The notes: generated by a model from the sequence alone, not told the origin. A stretch of DNA of 64,000 nucleotides from Janthinobacterium agaricidamnosum NBRC 102515 = DSM 9628 (GCF_000723165.1 NZ_HG322949.1:5641995-5705994); one strand, 5' to 3'. Shown: positions 1 through 15,373, counted from the stretch's first letter. Numbers and translations: made by a program.

Positions 1-3000
1 CGATGCCGTCGGCGTTTTCAGTCAGGTTCAGCAGCAAGTCGAATTTGGCGGTATCGGTCTCCATCCACTGTGCACGGCCGCCAAGGCCGGCCAGCGTCGC
101 ATCGGCCTGGGCATTGTTTTGCAGCGCCAGCGCGACCTGGAACAGCGGATGGTGGTTTTGCGCGCGCGTCGGATTGAGCATATCGACCAGGCGGTCGAAC
201 GGCAAATCCTGATGCGCATACGCAGCCAGGCAACGCTCGCGCACCCGGACGATCAGCTCGCTGACCCGCGGATTGCCGGACAGGTCGGTGCGCAACACCA
301 GCATGTTGACAAAAAATCCGACCAGGTCCTCCAGCGCGCTATCGCCGCGGCCGGCGATCGGACTGCCGATGGCGACATCGTCGCCGCCGCCCAGCTTGCC
401 CAGCAACAGCGCAAAAGCCGCCTGCAACACCATGAACAGCGTCGCGTCATTGCTGCGTGCCAGGATATTCAGCTTGTCACGCAATGGGGCAGGAATATGG
501 ACCGGCAAATTGTCGCCACGATAAGAAGAAACCGCCGGACGCGGACGCGAAGCCGGCATCGTGATGCATTCAGGCATGCCGGCCAGCGCCTGGCGCCAGT
601 AATGGCCTTGGCGGCCGAACAAACTATGCGCATCGTCCTCATCGCCCAGCAACGTGCGCTGCCATTGCGCATAGTCGGCATATTGCACCGGCAGCGGCAT
701 GAATGCCGGCGCCTGTCCGGCCAGGCGCGCCGCATACGCCTGCGCCAGGTCGCGCATCAGCGGCTTCAGCGACCAGCCATCCGAGGCGATGTGATGCGTC
801 AGGATCAGCAGCACATGGCGTTCCGGCGCCAGCCGGAACAAGGTGGCGCGGATCGGAATCTGGCTGTCCGGCAACATAGGCGCAGCTATGCTTTGCCGCA
901 ATTTTCGCTGCAACGTTGCTTCGCTTGCATCATGCACTTCGAGCGCCAGCCGCGCCCTGCTGTCATCGGCGGCTAAAATCAATTGATAGGGCATGTCGCC
1001 GTTATCGGGAAAGATTGTGCGCAGGCTTTCATGCCGGGCAATGATGTCGTTCAAGGCCAGCTCCAGCGCAACCATATTCAATGCGCCTTCGAGGCGCAGC
1101 GAAAAAGGCACGTGATAGGTGGCGCTCGGCCCTTCCAGGCGGTACAAAAACCACAGCCGCTGCTGCGCGAACGACAGCGGCAGCGGCCGGTCGCGCGGCG
1201 CCGCCGTCATCGCCGGCAACTGCGCGCCTGCGCCATAGTGCTGCAAGCGCGCGGCCACCGCGGCCACCGACGGCGCCTCGAACAAATCGCCGATCGACAG
1301 CGCGACGCCCAGCGCCTTGCGGATGCGCGCCACCAGCCGCGCCGCCAGCAGCGAATGGCCGCCCAGCTCGAAAAAATGGTCGTCGATCGATACCTGCGGC
1401 AAGCCCAGCACCTCGGCGAACAGCGTCGCCAGCAGCAGCTCCTGCGGATTGCGCGCCACACGCCCCTTGCCCGAAACAAATTGCGGCGCCGGTAAGGCCT
1501 TGCGGTCGAGCTTGCCATTCGGCATCAGCGGCAAACGCTCCAGCAATACAATCGACGAGGGCACCATATATTCCGGTAAATCGCCCGCCAGCGCCTGGCG
1601 CAGCCCGGCCGCGTTGACGCGCAGCGGCGTATTGCTGTGCGCCGCTGCGCGCCGCGTCCCTTGTCCCTGGCGGAACAATCCCGACGGCGCCGCATCGCCA
1701 TCGCCGGCCACAGGCCACAGCAGCACTTCCAGCCGGCCGTCGCCGGCACCGCTCCACGTCACCGCGCAGCGGTAGCCGAGCGCCTGCGCCAACGCATCGA
1801 AGTCGTCGGCCAGCACACCATCGGCGGCAGCGCCCAAGCTCGCCTGCAAGGCGCCCATATCGGCATCGTCCGCCTGCAGCGCGCGCCAGGCCAGCCATTC
1901 CCGCTCCAGCGCCACATGCGGCACATCGCTCAGCCGCAGCGCAGCGCCCGGCGTGCCGCATAGATGCGCGCGCAATTGCGCCAGATCGGCAACCTGCGTC
2001 CCCCATTGCAGCACCGGCGCATCGCCCAGCGCCACCGTGCGCACCGGCCCCTTGCGCAATACCACGTCATAGCGGTAGCGGCTCAATTCATTGGCGTAGC
2101 CGCCGCGCTTGACTTCGATCTCCGCCGTCGCCACGCCGGCCAGCCGCGCCGGCAAGCCGGCAAAAAACTCCGGCGCCAGCAGCAACTCATTTTCCGTCTC
2201 CAGCGTACGCCCGATCTGCCACTGCACATCCTCGCGGCTGGCGCCGACTGGCGCCTTGTGCAATTGCACCGCGCTGGCGAAACACGGCAGCAGGTGCAGG
2301 TTGCGCACGTCGCCGATGAACAGCGCACCGCCCGGCGCCAGCCGCTCGAACGCCTGTTCTATAACGTGCAGCAGGTAAGCGGCGCTGGGGAAATACTGGA
2401 TCACCGAATTGATGACGATGGTGTCGAAGAAGCCTGCCGGTATGTCGTCCCACACGTGGGCCGGCCGCGCCATCAGCTTGACCCGCCCGGCCCAATCGCC
2501 CTGCTCGCGCAGCTGGCGGCCCAGCGTGTCGATGGTGGCGCTGGAAAAATCGCAGGCCCAATATGCGTCGCAATCGGGCGCCAGCGGCGCCAGCAGCAAG
2601 CCGCTGCCGACCCCGATTTCCAGCACTCGGCGCGGCTGCAATTGGCGAATCCGTTGCACCGTCGCCTCGCGCCACGCGCGCATCTGCGCCAGCGCAATCG
2701 GCGCGCCGTCGTAACTGCTGGTCCAGCCGTCGAAATTCTCGCCGAATGCGCCGGCGCCGGCCGCGCCATAAAACGATTCATACACTTGCTGCCATTGCTC
2801 GACGTGCGCAATGTCGCGGCCGATATCGTCATCCTGGCCGCCCGCCTGCGCCACCACATAGGCGACCAGCCGCTGCTCGCCAGGCTGGTCTTCGCGCACC
2901 AGCACCACCGCCTGCGCCACGCCGGACTGGCGCGCCAGCGCCGCCTCGATCTCGCCCGGCTCGATGCGAAAACCGCGGATCTTGACTTGCTGGTCGGCCC

Positions 3001-5119
3001 GGCCGCGATGTTGCAGCACGCCGTCGGCGCGCCAGCTGGCCAGGTCGCCGCTGCGGTACATGCGGCTGCCCGGCGCCTCGAATGGGCAAGCGATAAACCG
3101 CTCTTGCGTCAACTCCGGCCGGTTCCAATACCCGCTCGCCAGGCCGGCGCCGGCGATATACAGCTCGCCAGTGACACCGGCCGGCACCGGCTGCAAATGG
3201 GCGTCGAGCACATACATCCGGGTATTCCAGATCGGCTTGCCGATCGGTACGTGCGCACTGGCGCCGCCCTCTTCCTCTGCCCGGAACAGCTGCGACGCCG
3301 ATTGTATCGTCGCCTCGGTCGGGCCATACAGATTCACCACCGTCGCCCGGCACAAGTTTTCAACCCGCGCCGCCAGCGCAGCCGGCAATGCTTCGCCGCC
3401 GCTGAACAATGCGCGCAGCCGGCACGCCGGCAAACGCGCGGGATCGCGCAAGTGTTCTTGCAAGGCGTCCAGCACCGCATCGAGCATCGACGGCACGAAC
3501 TGGGCCACCGTGATGCCGGCGTCCAGCATCGCGGCAGCCAACAAGCCCATGTCTTGCAGCGTCGCCGACGCCAGCACCTGCAGGCGGGCGCCGCAAATCA
3601 GCGGCAGCCAGATTTCCCACACGGCGGCGTCGAAACTGACCGAGGTGCGGCCCAGCATGCGGTCTTCGGCAGTGAACGGATATTGCGCCTTCATCCACAG
3701 CATATGGTTGACCAGCGCGCCGTGCGGCACCAGCACGCCCTTCGGCTGGCCCGTGGAACCGGAGGTGTAGATGACATACGCAGGATGCGCGCCTTGCGGC
3801 GCCTGCGCCAGGTCCGCGGCAAGCGGATTGCGCTGCGCCGCTGCGGCCAGCGCGGTATTGAGCTTCTCGCTGCCGAGCGCGATCAGGCGGTCGCCATCGT
3901 TGAACAGGCCGCCTGCGGCCAGGTCTGCGCCGCTGATCACCGCGCAAGCCTGGACATCGTCCAGCATCCAGCGCAAGCGCGCGGCCGGATAGGCGGGATC
4001 GAGCGGCACATAGGCCGCACCGGTCTTGACGATCGCCAGCAGCGTCACCACCATGTCCAGCGAACGCGGCAGGCACAGCGCCACACGCTGTTCAGGGCCG
4101 ACGCCCAGGCCGATCAAATAATGGGCCAGCCGGTTGGCGCGCACGTTGAGCTGGGCGTAACTGAGGCTGCTATCCTCGAACACCAGCGCAATCGCGTCCG
4201 GCGTGGCCGCCGCCTGCGCCTCGAACAGGGCCGCCAGCGTGGTATCCGGCAGCGCATGGCCGCTGTCGTTCCAGTCAGACAGGAGTTGCTGGCGCTCGTA
4301 CGGCGCCAGGATATCGATGGCGCCGATGCGCGCCTGCGGCGCCGCCGTCATTGCTTGCAACACGCGCAGCAGACGCGCCCACAACAGCTCGGCGTCGGCC
4401 TGATCGAACAGCTCGCTGGCATATTCGATGATGCCGCCGATACCGTCGGCGTGTTCGGCCAGGTTCAGCACCAGGTCGCAACGGGCGGCGCCGTCGTGCG
4501 CAAAGGATTGCGGATGCTGTGGCGTATTCCATGCCAGCGCCACCTGAAACAGCGGATGGCAGGGATACGCGTGCACAGGAGCAAGCAATTGCAGCAGCTG
4601 CTCGAACGATGGCTGCGGATGCGCGTCAGCGGCCAGCCAATATTTGCGCACGCGCCCGATCAGCGCGCTGGCTGACGGATCGTCCGACAGGTCGGCACGC
4701 AGCACCTGCGGATGGTGCGTCGCGCCAGAGGGTACGCCGGCAACCGCACTACCGATGGCGATATCGTCGCCGGCGCCCAGTTTGCCGAGCAATACGACAA
4801 AACCGGCTTGCAATACCATTAACAGCGTAGCCTCGCTGGCGCGCGCCAGCGCATGCAACTCCTGCTGTAAGGGCGCTGCTATCCGCACCGTCACCTGCTG
4901 ATAACGATAGGAAGAAACAGCCAGACGCGGCCGCGCAGTCGGCAGCGTGATGCAAGCAGGCAGGCCGGCCAGTGTCTGTTGCCAAAAAATTTGCTGCTCT
5001 GACAAGGATGCCTCGGACGGAGAATCAGCGCCATGCTGTCGCCTCGTGAGGGATGTCTGCTGCTGTATCTGGCCAGAACTCCCCGCAACACCTTCTTTGT
5101 TCGCTGCATTGCCTGTCAT
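1..5119 (-). CDS. nonribosomal peptide synthetase, N-terminal part (half-C, A with inserted N-MT, PCP, C)
   Basis: Partial: the frame stays open from the ATG at 5119 (preceded by AAAGGA) to the left edge, about 1706 residues. Domains in order: residues ~40-245 match only the second half of a condensation domain, with no HHxxxDG motif; an adenylation domain from ~265 with the TSGSTG loop at ~452; a SAM-binding motif VLEIGVGSG at 832 followed by NSVIQYFPS and GDVRNL, typical of N-methyltransferases inserted before A10; A10 PNGKLDRK at 1200; a carrier domain with GGHSL, phosphopantetheine Ser about 1256; a full condensation domain with HHIASDG at 1442 that runs off the edge. The adenylation pocket reads D-A-W-Q-F-G-L-I-Q by hand alignment to GrsA, loosely Gln/Glu-like; this is tentative. 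The protein would build a peptide starting with an N-methylated residue. Start, HH motif, A10, MT motif and TSGSTG were checked to share one frame, so no frameshift is seen. Confidence 0.93.
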   Translation of the reverse strand, partial: MTGNAANKEGVAGSSGQIQQQTSLTRRQHGADSPSEASLSEQQIFWQQTLAGLPACITLPTARPRLAVSSYRYQQVTVRIAAPLQQELHALARASEATLLMVLQAGFVVLLGKLGAGDDIAIGSAVAGVPSGATHHPQVLRADLSDDPSASALIGRVRKYWLAADAHPQPSFEQLLQLLAPVHAYPCHPLFQVALAWNTPQHPQSFAHDGAARCDLVLNLAEHADGIGGIIEYASELFDQADAELLWARLLRVLQAMTAAPQARIGAIDILAPYERQQLLSDWNDSGHALPDTTLAALFEAQAAATPDAIALVFEDSSLSYAQLNVRANRLAHYLIGLGVGPEQRVALCLPRSLDMVVTLLAIVKTGAAYVPLDPAYPAARLRWMLDDVQACAVISGADLAAGGLFNDGDRLIALGSEKLNTALAAAAQRNPLAADLAQAPQGAHPAYVIYTSGSTGQPKGVLVPHGALVNHMLWMKAQYPFTAEDRMLGRTSVSFDAAVWEIWLPLICGARLQVLASATLQDMGLLAAAMLDAGITVAQFVPSMLDAVLDALQEHLRDPARLPACRLRALFSGGEALPAALAARVENLCRATVVNLYGPTEATIQSASQLFRAEEEGGASAHVPIGKPIWNTRMYVLDAHLQPVPAGVTGELYIAGAGLASGYWNRPELTQERFIACPFEAPGSRMYRSGDLASWRADGVLQHRGRADQQVKIRGFRIEPGEIEAALARQSGVAQAVVLVREDQPGEQRLVAYVVAQAGGQDDDIGRDIAHVEQWQQVYESFYGAAGAGAFGENFDGWTSSYDGAPIALAQMRAWREATVQRIRQLQPRRVLEIGVGSGLLLAPLAPDCDAYWACDFSSATIDTLGRQLREQGDWAGRVKLMARPAHVWDDIPAGFFDTIVINSVIQYFPSAAYLLHVIEQAFERLAPGGALFIGDVRNLHLLPCFASAVQLHKAPVGASREDVQWQIGRTLETENELLLAPEFFAGLPARLAGVATAEIEVKRGGYANELSRYRYDVVLRKGPVRTVALGDAPVLQWGTQVADLAQLRAHLCGTPGAALRLSDVPHVALEREWLAWRALQADDADMGALQASLGAAADGVLADDFDALAQALGYRCAVTWSGAGDGRLEVLLWPVAGDGDAAPSGLFRQGQGTRRAAAHSNTPLRVNAAGLRQALAGDLPEYMVPSSIVLLERLPLMPNGKLDRKALPAPQFVSGKGRVARNPQELLLATLFAEVLGLPQVSIDDHFFELGGHSLLAARLVARIRKALGVALSIGDLFEAPSVAAVAARLQHYGAGAQLPAMTAAPRDRPLPLSFAQQRLWFLYRLEGPSATYHVPFSLRLEGALNMVALELALNDIIARHESLRTIFPDNGDMPYQLILAADDSRARLALEVHDASEATLQRKLRQSIAAPMLPDSQIPIRATLFRLAPERHVLLILTHHIASDGWSLKPLMRDLAQAYAARLAGQAPAFMPLPVQYADYAQWQRTLLGDEDDAHSLFGRQGHYWRQALAGMPECITMPASRPRPAVSSYRGDNLPVHIPAPLRDKLNILARSNDATLFMVLQAAFALLLGKLGGGDDVAIGSPIAGRGDSALEDLVGFFVNMLVLRTDLSGNPRVSELIVRVRERCLAAYAHQDLPFDRLVDMLNPTRAQNHHPLFQVALALQNNAQADATLAGLGGRAQWMETDTAKFDLLLNLTENADGI

Positions 5120-5660
5120 GACTTTTCCTTTCGTCTACAAAAAATAGACTGGTTCAATTGAAGTCAAAAGACTATACATAAAATACAAAGTTTCATATGT
5201 AACTTATTGTTTCAAAGAAACATTAATAAATCAAATTCAAAATAAATCATGAATGTCATATACATCAAATAAATAATGCAATACAGCTAAAAAATAAAAG
5301 TAAACACGGCTCAGCACCTATCTCCGGAAATTATTGTGAATTGATGAAGGACAGGAGCGGATGCGCTGCCAGGGAAGGCCGCCGAGGGAAGGCCGCCGAG
5401 GGGGGGCCGCCGAAGACGCTCGTGGCGACGCAGTGCGAGCACAGCGGGCAACACCGCAGAGCGCCGCTTATGGCAGTCCGAAATCACAATAATTTATGCG
5501 GGGTTAGCGCGCTGTTAGGTAAGTCGGCAGTGGCGTGACGGTTTCGGCATGCAGGCATCAGCAGAAACCCAGCTTTCCCGATGAACGTGTACAGACAGGC
5601 ATGAAGACGGGCGCCGCTCGGTTACACTATGGGCTGAATCCTTTTTGCCCGTCCCAGCCC
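5120..5660. other. intergenic region upstream of the NRPS gene
   Basis: About 540 bases between the divergent NRPS and lipoprotein genes. The part nearest the NRPS (5150-5340) is strongly AT-rich and must hold its promoter, but I cannot pick a convincing -35/-10 pair. The remainder (5345-5535) is GC-rich and contains short tandem repeats bounded by an inverted repeat, annotated separately. Open frames across it have no protein-like composition. Confidence 0.6.
5328..5495. repeat. 168-bp segment bounded by a 12-bp perfect inverted repeat, with a 14-bp unit x3 inside
   Basis: AAATTATTGTGA at 5328-5339 is exactly complementary to TCACAATAATTT at 5484-5495. Between them are three tandem copies of a 14-base unit, AGGGAAGGCCGCCG, at 5371-5384 and 5385-5398, with a third diverged copy at 5399-5412. 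The GC-rich inside differs sharply from the AT-rich left flank. It could be a small non-autonomous mobile element, but no target-site duplication could be fixed by eye. Confidence 0.5.
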
Positions 5661-6224
5661 ATGCCGCGTTACTCTGCCCTCGCTTTGCTATTGCCACTAT
5701 CGTTGATGCTGTCCGCCTGCGGCGAACAATACACCGCATCCGAGCTGTACCTGGCGGCCACGCCCGAATGCAAGAGCTGGGTCGAGGGGTCGCGTTTTGA
5801 ATTACCACGCGGCATCAGCGTGCAAGCGACGCCGCCGCTGGCATTAAAGGATGGCGGGGTCGAGATCGTGCTGATTTACACGCTGCCGCGCGGCACCCGG
5901 GCCGACTTCACGGCGCTGGGTTTCCAGCTGACGCAGCCGCACGGCGCGCCTATCGTCAACGGCAAGATCGTCACCATTTACCAGCGCGGCAGCGAAAGCC
6001 GGCCGGAAATCGTCGACGTGGTCGACCAGTTGCCGATCCGCCTGGCGGCGGTCGGCAACAGCGCCGACACCCAGACCCGCATCCGCCTGCAATTCCCCGG
6101 CCAGTTGCCGCCGCGCTTCGACTTGCAGCCGCCGGACCTGGTCATCGCCGAAAAACGCTACCCGGTGCGCACCTACACTTACCGCTATTTCGGCGAACGC
6201 AACAGCTACGGCATGTGCCGTTGA
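5661..6224 (+). CDS. putative lipoprotein of unknown function
   Basis: 187 residues from the ATG at 5661. The frame is open further upstream (from 5535), but that extension lacks protein-like character and would bury the signal peptide. The start chosen gives a classic lipoprotein signal: MPRYSALALLLPLSLMLSAC, with lipobox LSAC and Cys20 as the acylated residue. The mature part has no domain I recognise; it is rich in short beta-type stretches and ends with a Cys close to the C-terminus (GMCR). It stands alone, divergent from the NRPS and convergent with the ATP synthase operon, from which a terminator separates it. Confidence 0.75.
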   Translation: MPRYSALALLLPLSLMLSACGEQYTASELYLAATPECKSWVEGSRFELPRGISVQATPPLALKDGGVEIVLIYTLPRGTRADFTALGFQLTQPHGAPIVNGKIVTIYQRGSESRPEIVDVVDQLPIRLAAVGNSADTQTRIRLQFPGQLPPRFDLQPPDLVIAEKRYPVRTYTYRYFGERNSYGMCR

Positions 6225-6311
6225 GCGCTTCAAGCCAATCGCAAACCGGCACGAATGGCGGCCGGACAAAGCGCCGCTGTTTCGCCAGAGACAAGCATAA
6301 AAAACAGACAT

Positions 6312-6336
6312 AAAAAAAGGCAGCCCGAAGGCTGCC
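6312..6336 (-). terminator. intrinsic terminator of the ATP synthase operon
   Basis: Read on the minus strand: stem GGCAGCC, loop TTCG, stem GGCTGCC, followed by seven T residues. It begins about 28 bases after the atpC stop codon. Confidence 0.9.
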
Positions 6337-6363
6337 TCTTGCATGCTGCATGCAACGTCAAGC

Positions 6364-6786
6364 TTAATGCTTGCCGCGCAGTTTCTGGATCGCCGCCAAT
6401 TGCGCGATGGCGCTGGCCAGTTCGGCTTGCGCCTGGGCGTAGTCGATACCGGTGCCTTTATCGTGCAGGGTTTCTTCCGCTTGTTTCTTGGCTGCCAACG
6501 CTTTGGCTTCATCCAGGTCGTGACCGCGGATCGCGGTATCGGCCAGGACGGTCACGGCGTTCGGCTGCACTTCCAGCAAGCCGCCGGCGACGAAGACGAA
6601 CTCTTCTTCAGCCTGGCCGACTACCTTGATGCGGACCGCGCCCGGACGGATGCGGGTGATCAGCGGCGTATGCTTCGGGTAGATACCCAGCTCGCCCTGT
6701 TCGCCCGGCAACGCGACGAATTCCGCCTCGCCTGAAAAAATCAGTTCTTCAGCGGAAACCACGTCAACGTGAATTGTGTGTGCCAT
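6364..6786 (-). CDS. atpC: ATP synthase epsilon subunit
   Basis: 140 residues, normal length. It is the small central-stalk subunit of F1 that couples rotor to catalytic head and can inhibit ATP hydrolysis. The N-terminal beta-sandwich is recognisable ([34 protein letters not shown]), followed by the C-terminal helical pair with many Ala, Glu and Gln residues. It is last in the operon, 64 bases after atpD, and is followed by an intrinsic terminator. Confidence 0.98.
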   Translation of the reverse strand: MAHTIHVDVVSAEELIFSGEAEFVALPGEQGELGIYPKHTPLITRIRPGAVRIKVVGQAEEEFVFVAGGLLEVQPNAVTVLADTAIRGHDLDEAKALAAKKQAEETLHDKGTGIDYAQAQAELASAIAQLAAIQKLRGKH

Positions 6787-6850
6787 GTGTGTCCTATCGG
6801 GTTGAAGAACCCCGCCCTAAGTAAGAGCGGGGTTAGGCCCAAACTTAATG

Positions 6851-8281
<1,431 letters not shown>

Positions 8282-9157
8282 TTAAACCGCAGCCGCACCG
8301 GCGACGATTTCGGAGAGTTCTTTGGTAATCGCAGCTTGACGGGTTTTGTTGTAGACCAGCTTCAATTCGCCGATCACACTACCCGCGTTGTCGCTTGCAG
8401 CCTTCATCGCCACCATCCGCGCCGATTGCTCGGAAGCCAGATTTTCAGCGACTGCCTGGTACACCAGCGCTTCTACATAGCGCTCCAGCAATTCATCGAT
8501 GACCGTTTGTGCATCCGGCTCATAAATGTAATCCCACGCGTGGGCACCTTTATCCGCCTGCATCTTGTCGGCCGTCAGCGGCAGCAATTGCTCCACTACC
8601 GGCTCTTGCTTCATCGTGTTGATGAACTTGGTGTAACACAGGTAAACTGCGTCAAGCTTGCCTGCCTGAAACTCTTCGAGCATGACCTTGACCGGTCCGA
8701 TCAGTTTGTCCAGGTGCGGCGTATCGCCGATCTGAATCGCATGCGCGATGACCTTGGCGCCGATCCGGTTCAAAAAGCCCAAACCCTTGTTACCGATGGC
8801 GACTGTCTCGATCCGGTTGCCGGCGGTTTCCAGCTCGCGCGTCTTGCTCGTCACCTGACGCAAGATGTTGGTGTTCAAGCCACCGCACAAACCCTTGTCG
8901 GTCGTGACGATGATGAAACCCGCTGCCTTGGCCTCCGTGCCCTGCGCTGCTGCCAGGAACGGGTGCGTGTATTCCGGATTGGCGGTCGCCAGATTGGCGG
9001 CGATGTTCCGAATCTTGTCACTGTAGGGGCGCGCGGCCCGCATCCGGTCTTGCGCCTTGCGCATTTTGGATGCGGCGACCATTTCCATCGCCTTGGTGAT
9101 CTTCTTCGTATTCTCTACGCTCTTGATCTTGCCACGTATCTCTTTGCTTGATGCCAT
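8282..9157 (-). CDS. atpG: ATP synthase gamma subunit
   Basis: 291 residues. Central rotor shaft that turns inside the alpha3beta3 head. It opens with the conserved [28 protein letters not shown] coiled-coil region (seen as shorter blocks) and closes with the matching C-terminal helix ([14 protein letters not shown], [17 protein letters not shown]). The [11 protein letters not shown] core motif is present. It sits between atpA and atpD in the usual order. Confidence 0.99.
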   Translation of the reverse strand: MASSKEIRGKIKSVENTKKITKAMEMVAASKMRKAQDRMRAARPYSDKIRNIAANLATANPEYTHPFLAAAQGTEAKAAGFIIVTTDKGLCGGLNTNILRQVTSKTRELETAGNRIETVAIGNKGLGFLNRIGAKVIAHAIQIGDTPHLDKLIGPVKVMLEEFQAGKLDAVYLCYTKFINTMKQEPVVEQLLPLTADKMQADKGAHAWDYIYEPDAQTVIDELLERYVEALVYQAVAENLASEQSARMVAMKAASDNAGSVIGELKLVYNKTRQAAITKELSEIVAGAAAV

Positions 9158-9219
9158 GAGTCCTTACTCCTTGTACGCGTCCAGCCCGCACCCTGCAAGC
9201 AGGGAACGGGCCGGGCCGC

Positions 9220-10761
<1,542 letters not shown>

Positions 10762-10827
10762 ACTAACTCCTAAAAGTGTTTCTCTCAGCTTGCGCGAGGG
10801 GGTAAGGTTCTGCCTAAGCCAGTCGGA

Positions 10828-11373
10828 TTACGACACCAGCGCATCGCGCATCTGTTGCAACTTGGCGCGCACCGAGGTGTCGAGCACTTCATCGCCAACG
10901 ACCACGCGCACGCCACCGATCAGTGAGGGATCCACTGTGACGGCAGGGTTGAGCTTACGGCTGAATTTCTTTTCCAGCGTTGCGACCAGTTCTGCCACTT
11001 GCGTGCCGCTCAGTTCGAATGCGCTGGTAATTTCGGCGTCAGCCGCACCTTCCAGGCTGTTTTTCAACAGGTGGAATTGCGCGCCGATTTCAGGCAACAA
11101 ACTGACACGGCCATTTTCAACCAGCATCGCGACGAAGTGCTTCACTTCCTCGTTGAGCGGCGATTTCAGCAGTGACAACAGGGTGGCGGCCACGTCGCTT
11201 TCCGAAGCTTTCGGATTGCGTGCAAACGCCTGCACCTCGGGGTGGCTGCCGACTTGTGCCAATTCGGACACGATATCGGACCACGCCGCGAGGTTATACG
11301 ATTCCTTACCAGCTTGGGCTACGCGGAACAAAGCTTCCGCGTAGGGACGGGCGACGGTTGCGAGTTCTGCCAT
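10828..11373 (-). CDS. atpH: ATP synthase delta subunit
   Basis: 181 residues, in the family range. It is the OSCP-like subunit that ties the peripheral stalk (b dimer) to the top of F1. The N-terminal helical domain ([13 protein letters not shown]) and the C-terminal [19 protein letters not shown] strand motif are both visible. The start is 2 bases after the atpF stop, which suggests translational coupling. Confidence 0.97.
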   Translation of the reverse strand: MAELATVARPYAEALFRVAQAGKESYNLAAWSDIVSELAQVGSHPEVQAFARNPKASESDVAATLLSLLKSPLNEEVKHFVAMLVENGRVSLLPEIGAQFHLLKNSLEGAADAEITSAFELSGTQVAELVATLEKKFSRKLNPAVTVDPSLIGGVRVVVGDEVLDTSVRAKLQQMRDALVS

Positions 11374-11375
11374 GA

Positions 11376-11846
11376 TTACAGCTCGACAGCCAGGCGTTGC
11401 AACAGATCGGCGTGGGCCGATGCGGTTACTTCGCGCTTCAGAATTTGCTCGGCGCCCTTGACAGCCAGGTCAGCCACCTGAGCGCGCAGTTCTTCGCGTG
11501 CTTTCGCCAGTTGCTGTTCGGCGTCCGCTTTAGCTTGCGCAATGATGCGCGCTGCTTCGGCTTGTGCATTTTGCTTGATCTCGTCAGCCACCAGTTGGGC
11601 GCGCTTTTCAGCGTCCGCAACACGTTGCGACGCTTCTTCGCGTGCACCGGTCAATGCTTCTTGAGCGCGCTTTTCAGCGATTGCCATCGAAGCCTGACCC
11701 TGATCGGCCGCAGCCAATCCATCCGCGATTCTCTTGGCACGCTCATCCAGCGCTGTGTTCAGCGCTGGAAATACGAACTTCATCGAAAACCAGACCAACA
11801 CCGCGAAGGTGATCATCTGGCCGATGAGCGACATATTGATGTCCAT
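11376..11846 (-). CDS. atpF: ATP synthase b subunit
   Basis: 156 residues. It forms the peripheral stalk as a dimer: one N-terminal membrane helix ([23 protein letters not shown]) followed by a long charged coiled coil rich in Ala, Glu, Gln and Arg. It begins with MDINMSLIG, typical for proteobacterial b subunits. It lies between atpE and atpH. Confidence 0.97.
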   Translation of the reverse strand: MDINMSLIGQMITFAVLVWFSMKFVFPALNTALDERAKRIADGLAAADQGQASMAIAEKRAQEALTGAREEASQRVADAEKRAQLVADEIKQNAQAEAARIIAQAKADAEQQLAKAREELRAQVADLAVKGAEQILKREVTASAHADLLQRLAVEL

Positions 11847-11888
11847 ACCTTGCTCCTAACTAAAAGTTTCTCCTAGGGTTGGAGCGAA

Positions 11889-12197
<309 letters not shown>

Positions 12198-12225
12198 CTA
12201 AAAAAACAAAATATAAAGTCGATGA

Positions 12226-13083
<858 letters not shown>

Positions 13084-13452
13084 TTAAACAGCGAGCAATG
13101 AAAACCAATATGCTAAGGTTGACACGGCGAAACCCAAGATCAGCCATAACCAGGCGGCCGACTGAAACAGCACCAGTGCCACAATAAACAGCACTACTGT
13201 GATAAATATTTTTACCATTTCGGCGCGCAAATGCGCCCGAAACGCTTTATTGGCGTCGGAAGATCCCCTGGCGACGAGCATCGCATACACCAGGCTGCCG
13301 GTGACCGCGATGGCGCCGCCGCAAGCGGCAGACCAACCCTGCGTGGCGCCGCCGGCCAAGCTCGCGATAATGGCGAAAATGACAGCGATTCCTAGCTGTA
13401 GGGCAACTACTTGATAGACTGGCTTGGCAATACTTTGCTTTGAATCACTCAC
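13084..13452 (-). CDS. atpI: ATP synthase subunit I (AtpI-type assembly protein)
   Basis: 122 residues with four hydrophobic segments, first gene of the atp operon. AtpI-like proteins help c-ring assembly and Mg2+ supply but are not part of the finished enzyme. The position directly before atpB and the membrane profile (YQVVALQLGIAVIFAIIASL, then a small Gly/Ala-rich pair, then ILGFAVSTLAYWFSLL) support the call. The operon promoter should lie in the 208 bases between this gene and parB. Confidence 0.9.
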   Translation of the reverse strand: MSDSKQSIAKPVYQVVALQLGIAVIFAIIASLAGGATQGWSAACGGAIAVTGSLVYAMLVARGSSDANKAFRAHLRAEMVKIFITVVLFIVALVLFQSAAWLWLILGFAVSTLAYWFSLLAV

Positions 13453-13660
13453 TTACCAAGTTCCCAGAAAAATCCAACCACGCAAAGACACGGGATTATA
13501 GTTGGCTTTGATGTTATGAGTCAAACATGGTGCACCGCAGCAGGGCAAATGCTGTAGGAAACAGACGCTTTAGCGGCTATTCACAGGCATTTGCACCAAC
13601 AGCGTGCATAAGAAATAACGCTTTATATTATTAAAAACGCGGGTAGGTGCGCGCTGTCAT

Positions 13661-14548
13661 TTATTGGCCGCGCAGACGTGCCAATAAACCATCGAGCACA
13701 TCCAGGTCGGCAAAATCGATCACCATCTGGCCGCGTCCCTTGCTGCCCATCTTGAATACCACCGGGGTCGCCAGCGCATCGGACAGTTCTTCTTCCAGGC
13801 GGCTAATGTCGCCGGATTTTTCCTTGACCCGTGCTTCGACTGGATTAGACTGCTCTTCCAGCGTCCGGTTCACCAGTTTTTCAGTCTCGCGTACCGAAAG
13901 ACGTTTTGCCACCACCAGGTTGGCCAGCGTGATCTGGGTCGCGCCATCGACCGCCAGCAACGCGCGGGCATGGCCCATGTCGATATCGCCGGCCATCAGC
14001 ATGGTTTGCAGCGGACTGGCCAAATTCATCAGGCGCAACAAATTCGACACCGCGCTGCGCGAACGGCCGACCGCGTTGGCCGCCTGTTCATGGGTAAAGC
14101 CGAAATCGGTGATCAGGCGGTGGATGCCTTGCGCCTCTTCCAGCGGATTCAAGTCTTCGCGCTGGATGTTTTCAATCAGCGCCATCGCGGCGGCGGTCTG
14201 GTCGTCGACATCGCGCACCAATACCGGCACGTGGTCCAGGCCCGCCAGTTGCGACGCGCGGAAACGTCGCTCCCCGGCGATGATTTCGTATTTAATAACA
14301 CCGGTCAAGGTGTCCTGGCCGATGGCGCGCACCAGGATCGGCTGCATCAAGCCTTGCGCCTTGATCGACGCCGCCAGTTCATTCAGCGCGCCCTCGTCCA
14401 TCCGGGTGCGCGGCTGATATTTACCGGCTTGCAATTGTGACACCGGCAATTCGCTGGGCGCCCCCTGTGCCGGGGTGTCCATGTCGCCGCCGCCGCCGAG
14501 CAGTGCGTCGAGGCCGCGTCCCAGCCCTTTAAGTTTTTTAGTGGCCAT
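13661..14548 (-). CDS. parB: chromosome-partitioning protein ParB (CTPase, parS binding)
   Basis: 295 residues. It binds parS, spreads on DNA as a CTP-dependent clamp and loads SMC. N-terminal GLGRGLDALL box for ParA contact; CTP-binding motif KYQPRTRMD, ENIQREDLNPLEEA and the GERRFRAS box; a helix-turn-helix with QAANAVGRSRSAVSNLLRL; a C-terminal dimerisation domain after an acidic linker. It follows parA by 54 bases. Its targets are present in this window at 18221, 18267 and probably 22106. Confidence 0.98.
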   Translation of the reverse strand: MATKKLKGLGRGLDALLGGGGDMDTPAQGAPSELPVSQLQAGKYQPRTRMDEGALNELAASIKAQGLMQPILVRAIGQDTLTGVIKYEIIAGERRFRASQLAGLDHVPVLVRDVDDQTAAAMALIENIQREDLNPLEEAQGIHRLITDFGFTHEQAANAVGRSRSAVSNLLRLMNLASPLQTMLMAGDIDMGHARALLAVDGATQITLANLVVAKRLSVRETEKLVNRTLEEQSNPVEARVKEKSGDISRLEEELSDALATPVVFKMGSKGRGQMVIDFADLDVLDGLLARLRGQ

Positions 14549-14602
14549 GCTGTCCTAATAATTCTGTCAATATTTCTTAAATAGTATTCCGACGTCCGGA
14601 TA

Positions 14603-15373
14603 TCACATCTTCTTGATGCGCTCGACCATTTCGGCGCCAAAGGCGATATACGCCTGGGCGCCCTTGGAACCCGGATCGAAGGTCACGCCCGGCACGCCAT
14701 ACGATGGCGCTTCGGCCAGGCGCACGTTGCGCGGGATAATGGTATTGAATACCTTGTCACCGAAATGCTGTTCCAGCTGCGCCGATACCTGTTGCGATAA
14801 TGTCATGCGCGGATCGAACATCACGCGCAGCAAGCCGATGATCTTCAAGTCCGGGTTCAAATTGGCGTGCACTTTTTTAATCGTGTTGACCAGGTCGGAC
14901 AATCCTTCCAGCGCGTAATACTCGCACTGCATCGGGATGATCACGCCATGCGCGGCGCACAAGCCGTTCAGGGTCAGCATCGATAATGCCGGCGGGCAAT
15001 CCACCAAAATGAAATCGTACTCGGCGTCGACTTCGGCCAGCGCATCCTTCAGGCGGCGCTCGCGGTTATCCAGCTGCACCATCTCGACTTCGGCGCCGGC
15101 CAGTTCGCGGTTCGACGGCAGCACGTCGAAGCGGCCCGCCTCGGAACGCTGGCGCGCGGTCTTGACGTCGGATTCGCCCAGCATCACTTCATAGGTCGAC
15201 GCGGTCAGGCCGGCCTTGTTGATGCCGGCGCCCATCGTGGCGTTACCTTGTGGATCGAGGTCGACCAGCAGCACGCGCTGGTTCAGCTTGGCCAGTCCGG
15301 CGGAGAGATTGACGCTGGTGGTGGTTTTACCCACGCCGCCCTTTTGGTTTGCAACGCAAAAAATTTTGGCCAT
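14603..15373 (-). CDS. parA: chromosome-partitioning ATPase ParA/Soj
   Basis: 256 residues. Cytoplasmic, nucleoid-binding ATPase that moves ParB-parS complexes. The deviant Walker A box is CVANQKGGVGKTTTSVNLS, with both lysines; Walker B is VDLDPQGNAT and the A' region DFILVDCPPAL is intact. There is no N-terminal DNA-binding extension, so it is the chromosomal type, not the long plasmid type. It sits between rsmG and parB. Confidence 0.98.
   Translation of the reverse strand: MAKIFCVANQKGGVGKTTTSVNLSAGLAKLNQRVLLVDLDPQGNATMGAGINKAGLTASTYEVMLGESDVKTARQRSEAGRFDVLPSNRELAGAEVEMVQLDNRERRLKDALAEVDAEYDFILVDCPPALSMLTLNGLCAAHGVIIPMQCEYYALEGLSDLVNTIKKVHANLNPDLKIIGLLRVMFDPRMTLSQQVSAQLEQHFGDKVFNTIIPRNVRLAEAPSYGVPGVTFDPGSKGAQAYIAFGAEMVERIKKM

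Noticed and set aside
1964..4675. 903-codon open frame on the plus strand
   Set aside because: It lies opposite the NRPS gene; its composition (Arg, Gln, His, Ala rich) is that of an antisense shadow and the minus strand carries all NRPS motifs in one frame.
5341..5538. 65-codon open frame in the NRPS upstream region
   Set aside because: It runs through the GC-rich tandem repeats; no start signal or protein-like pattern.
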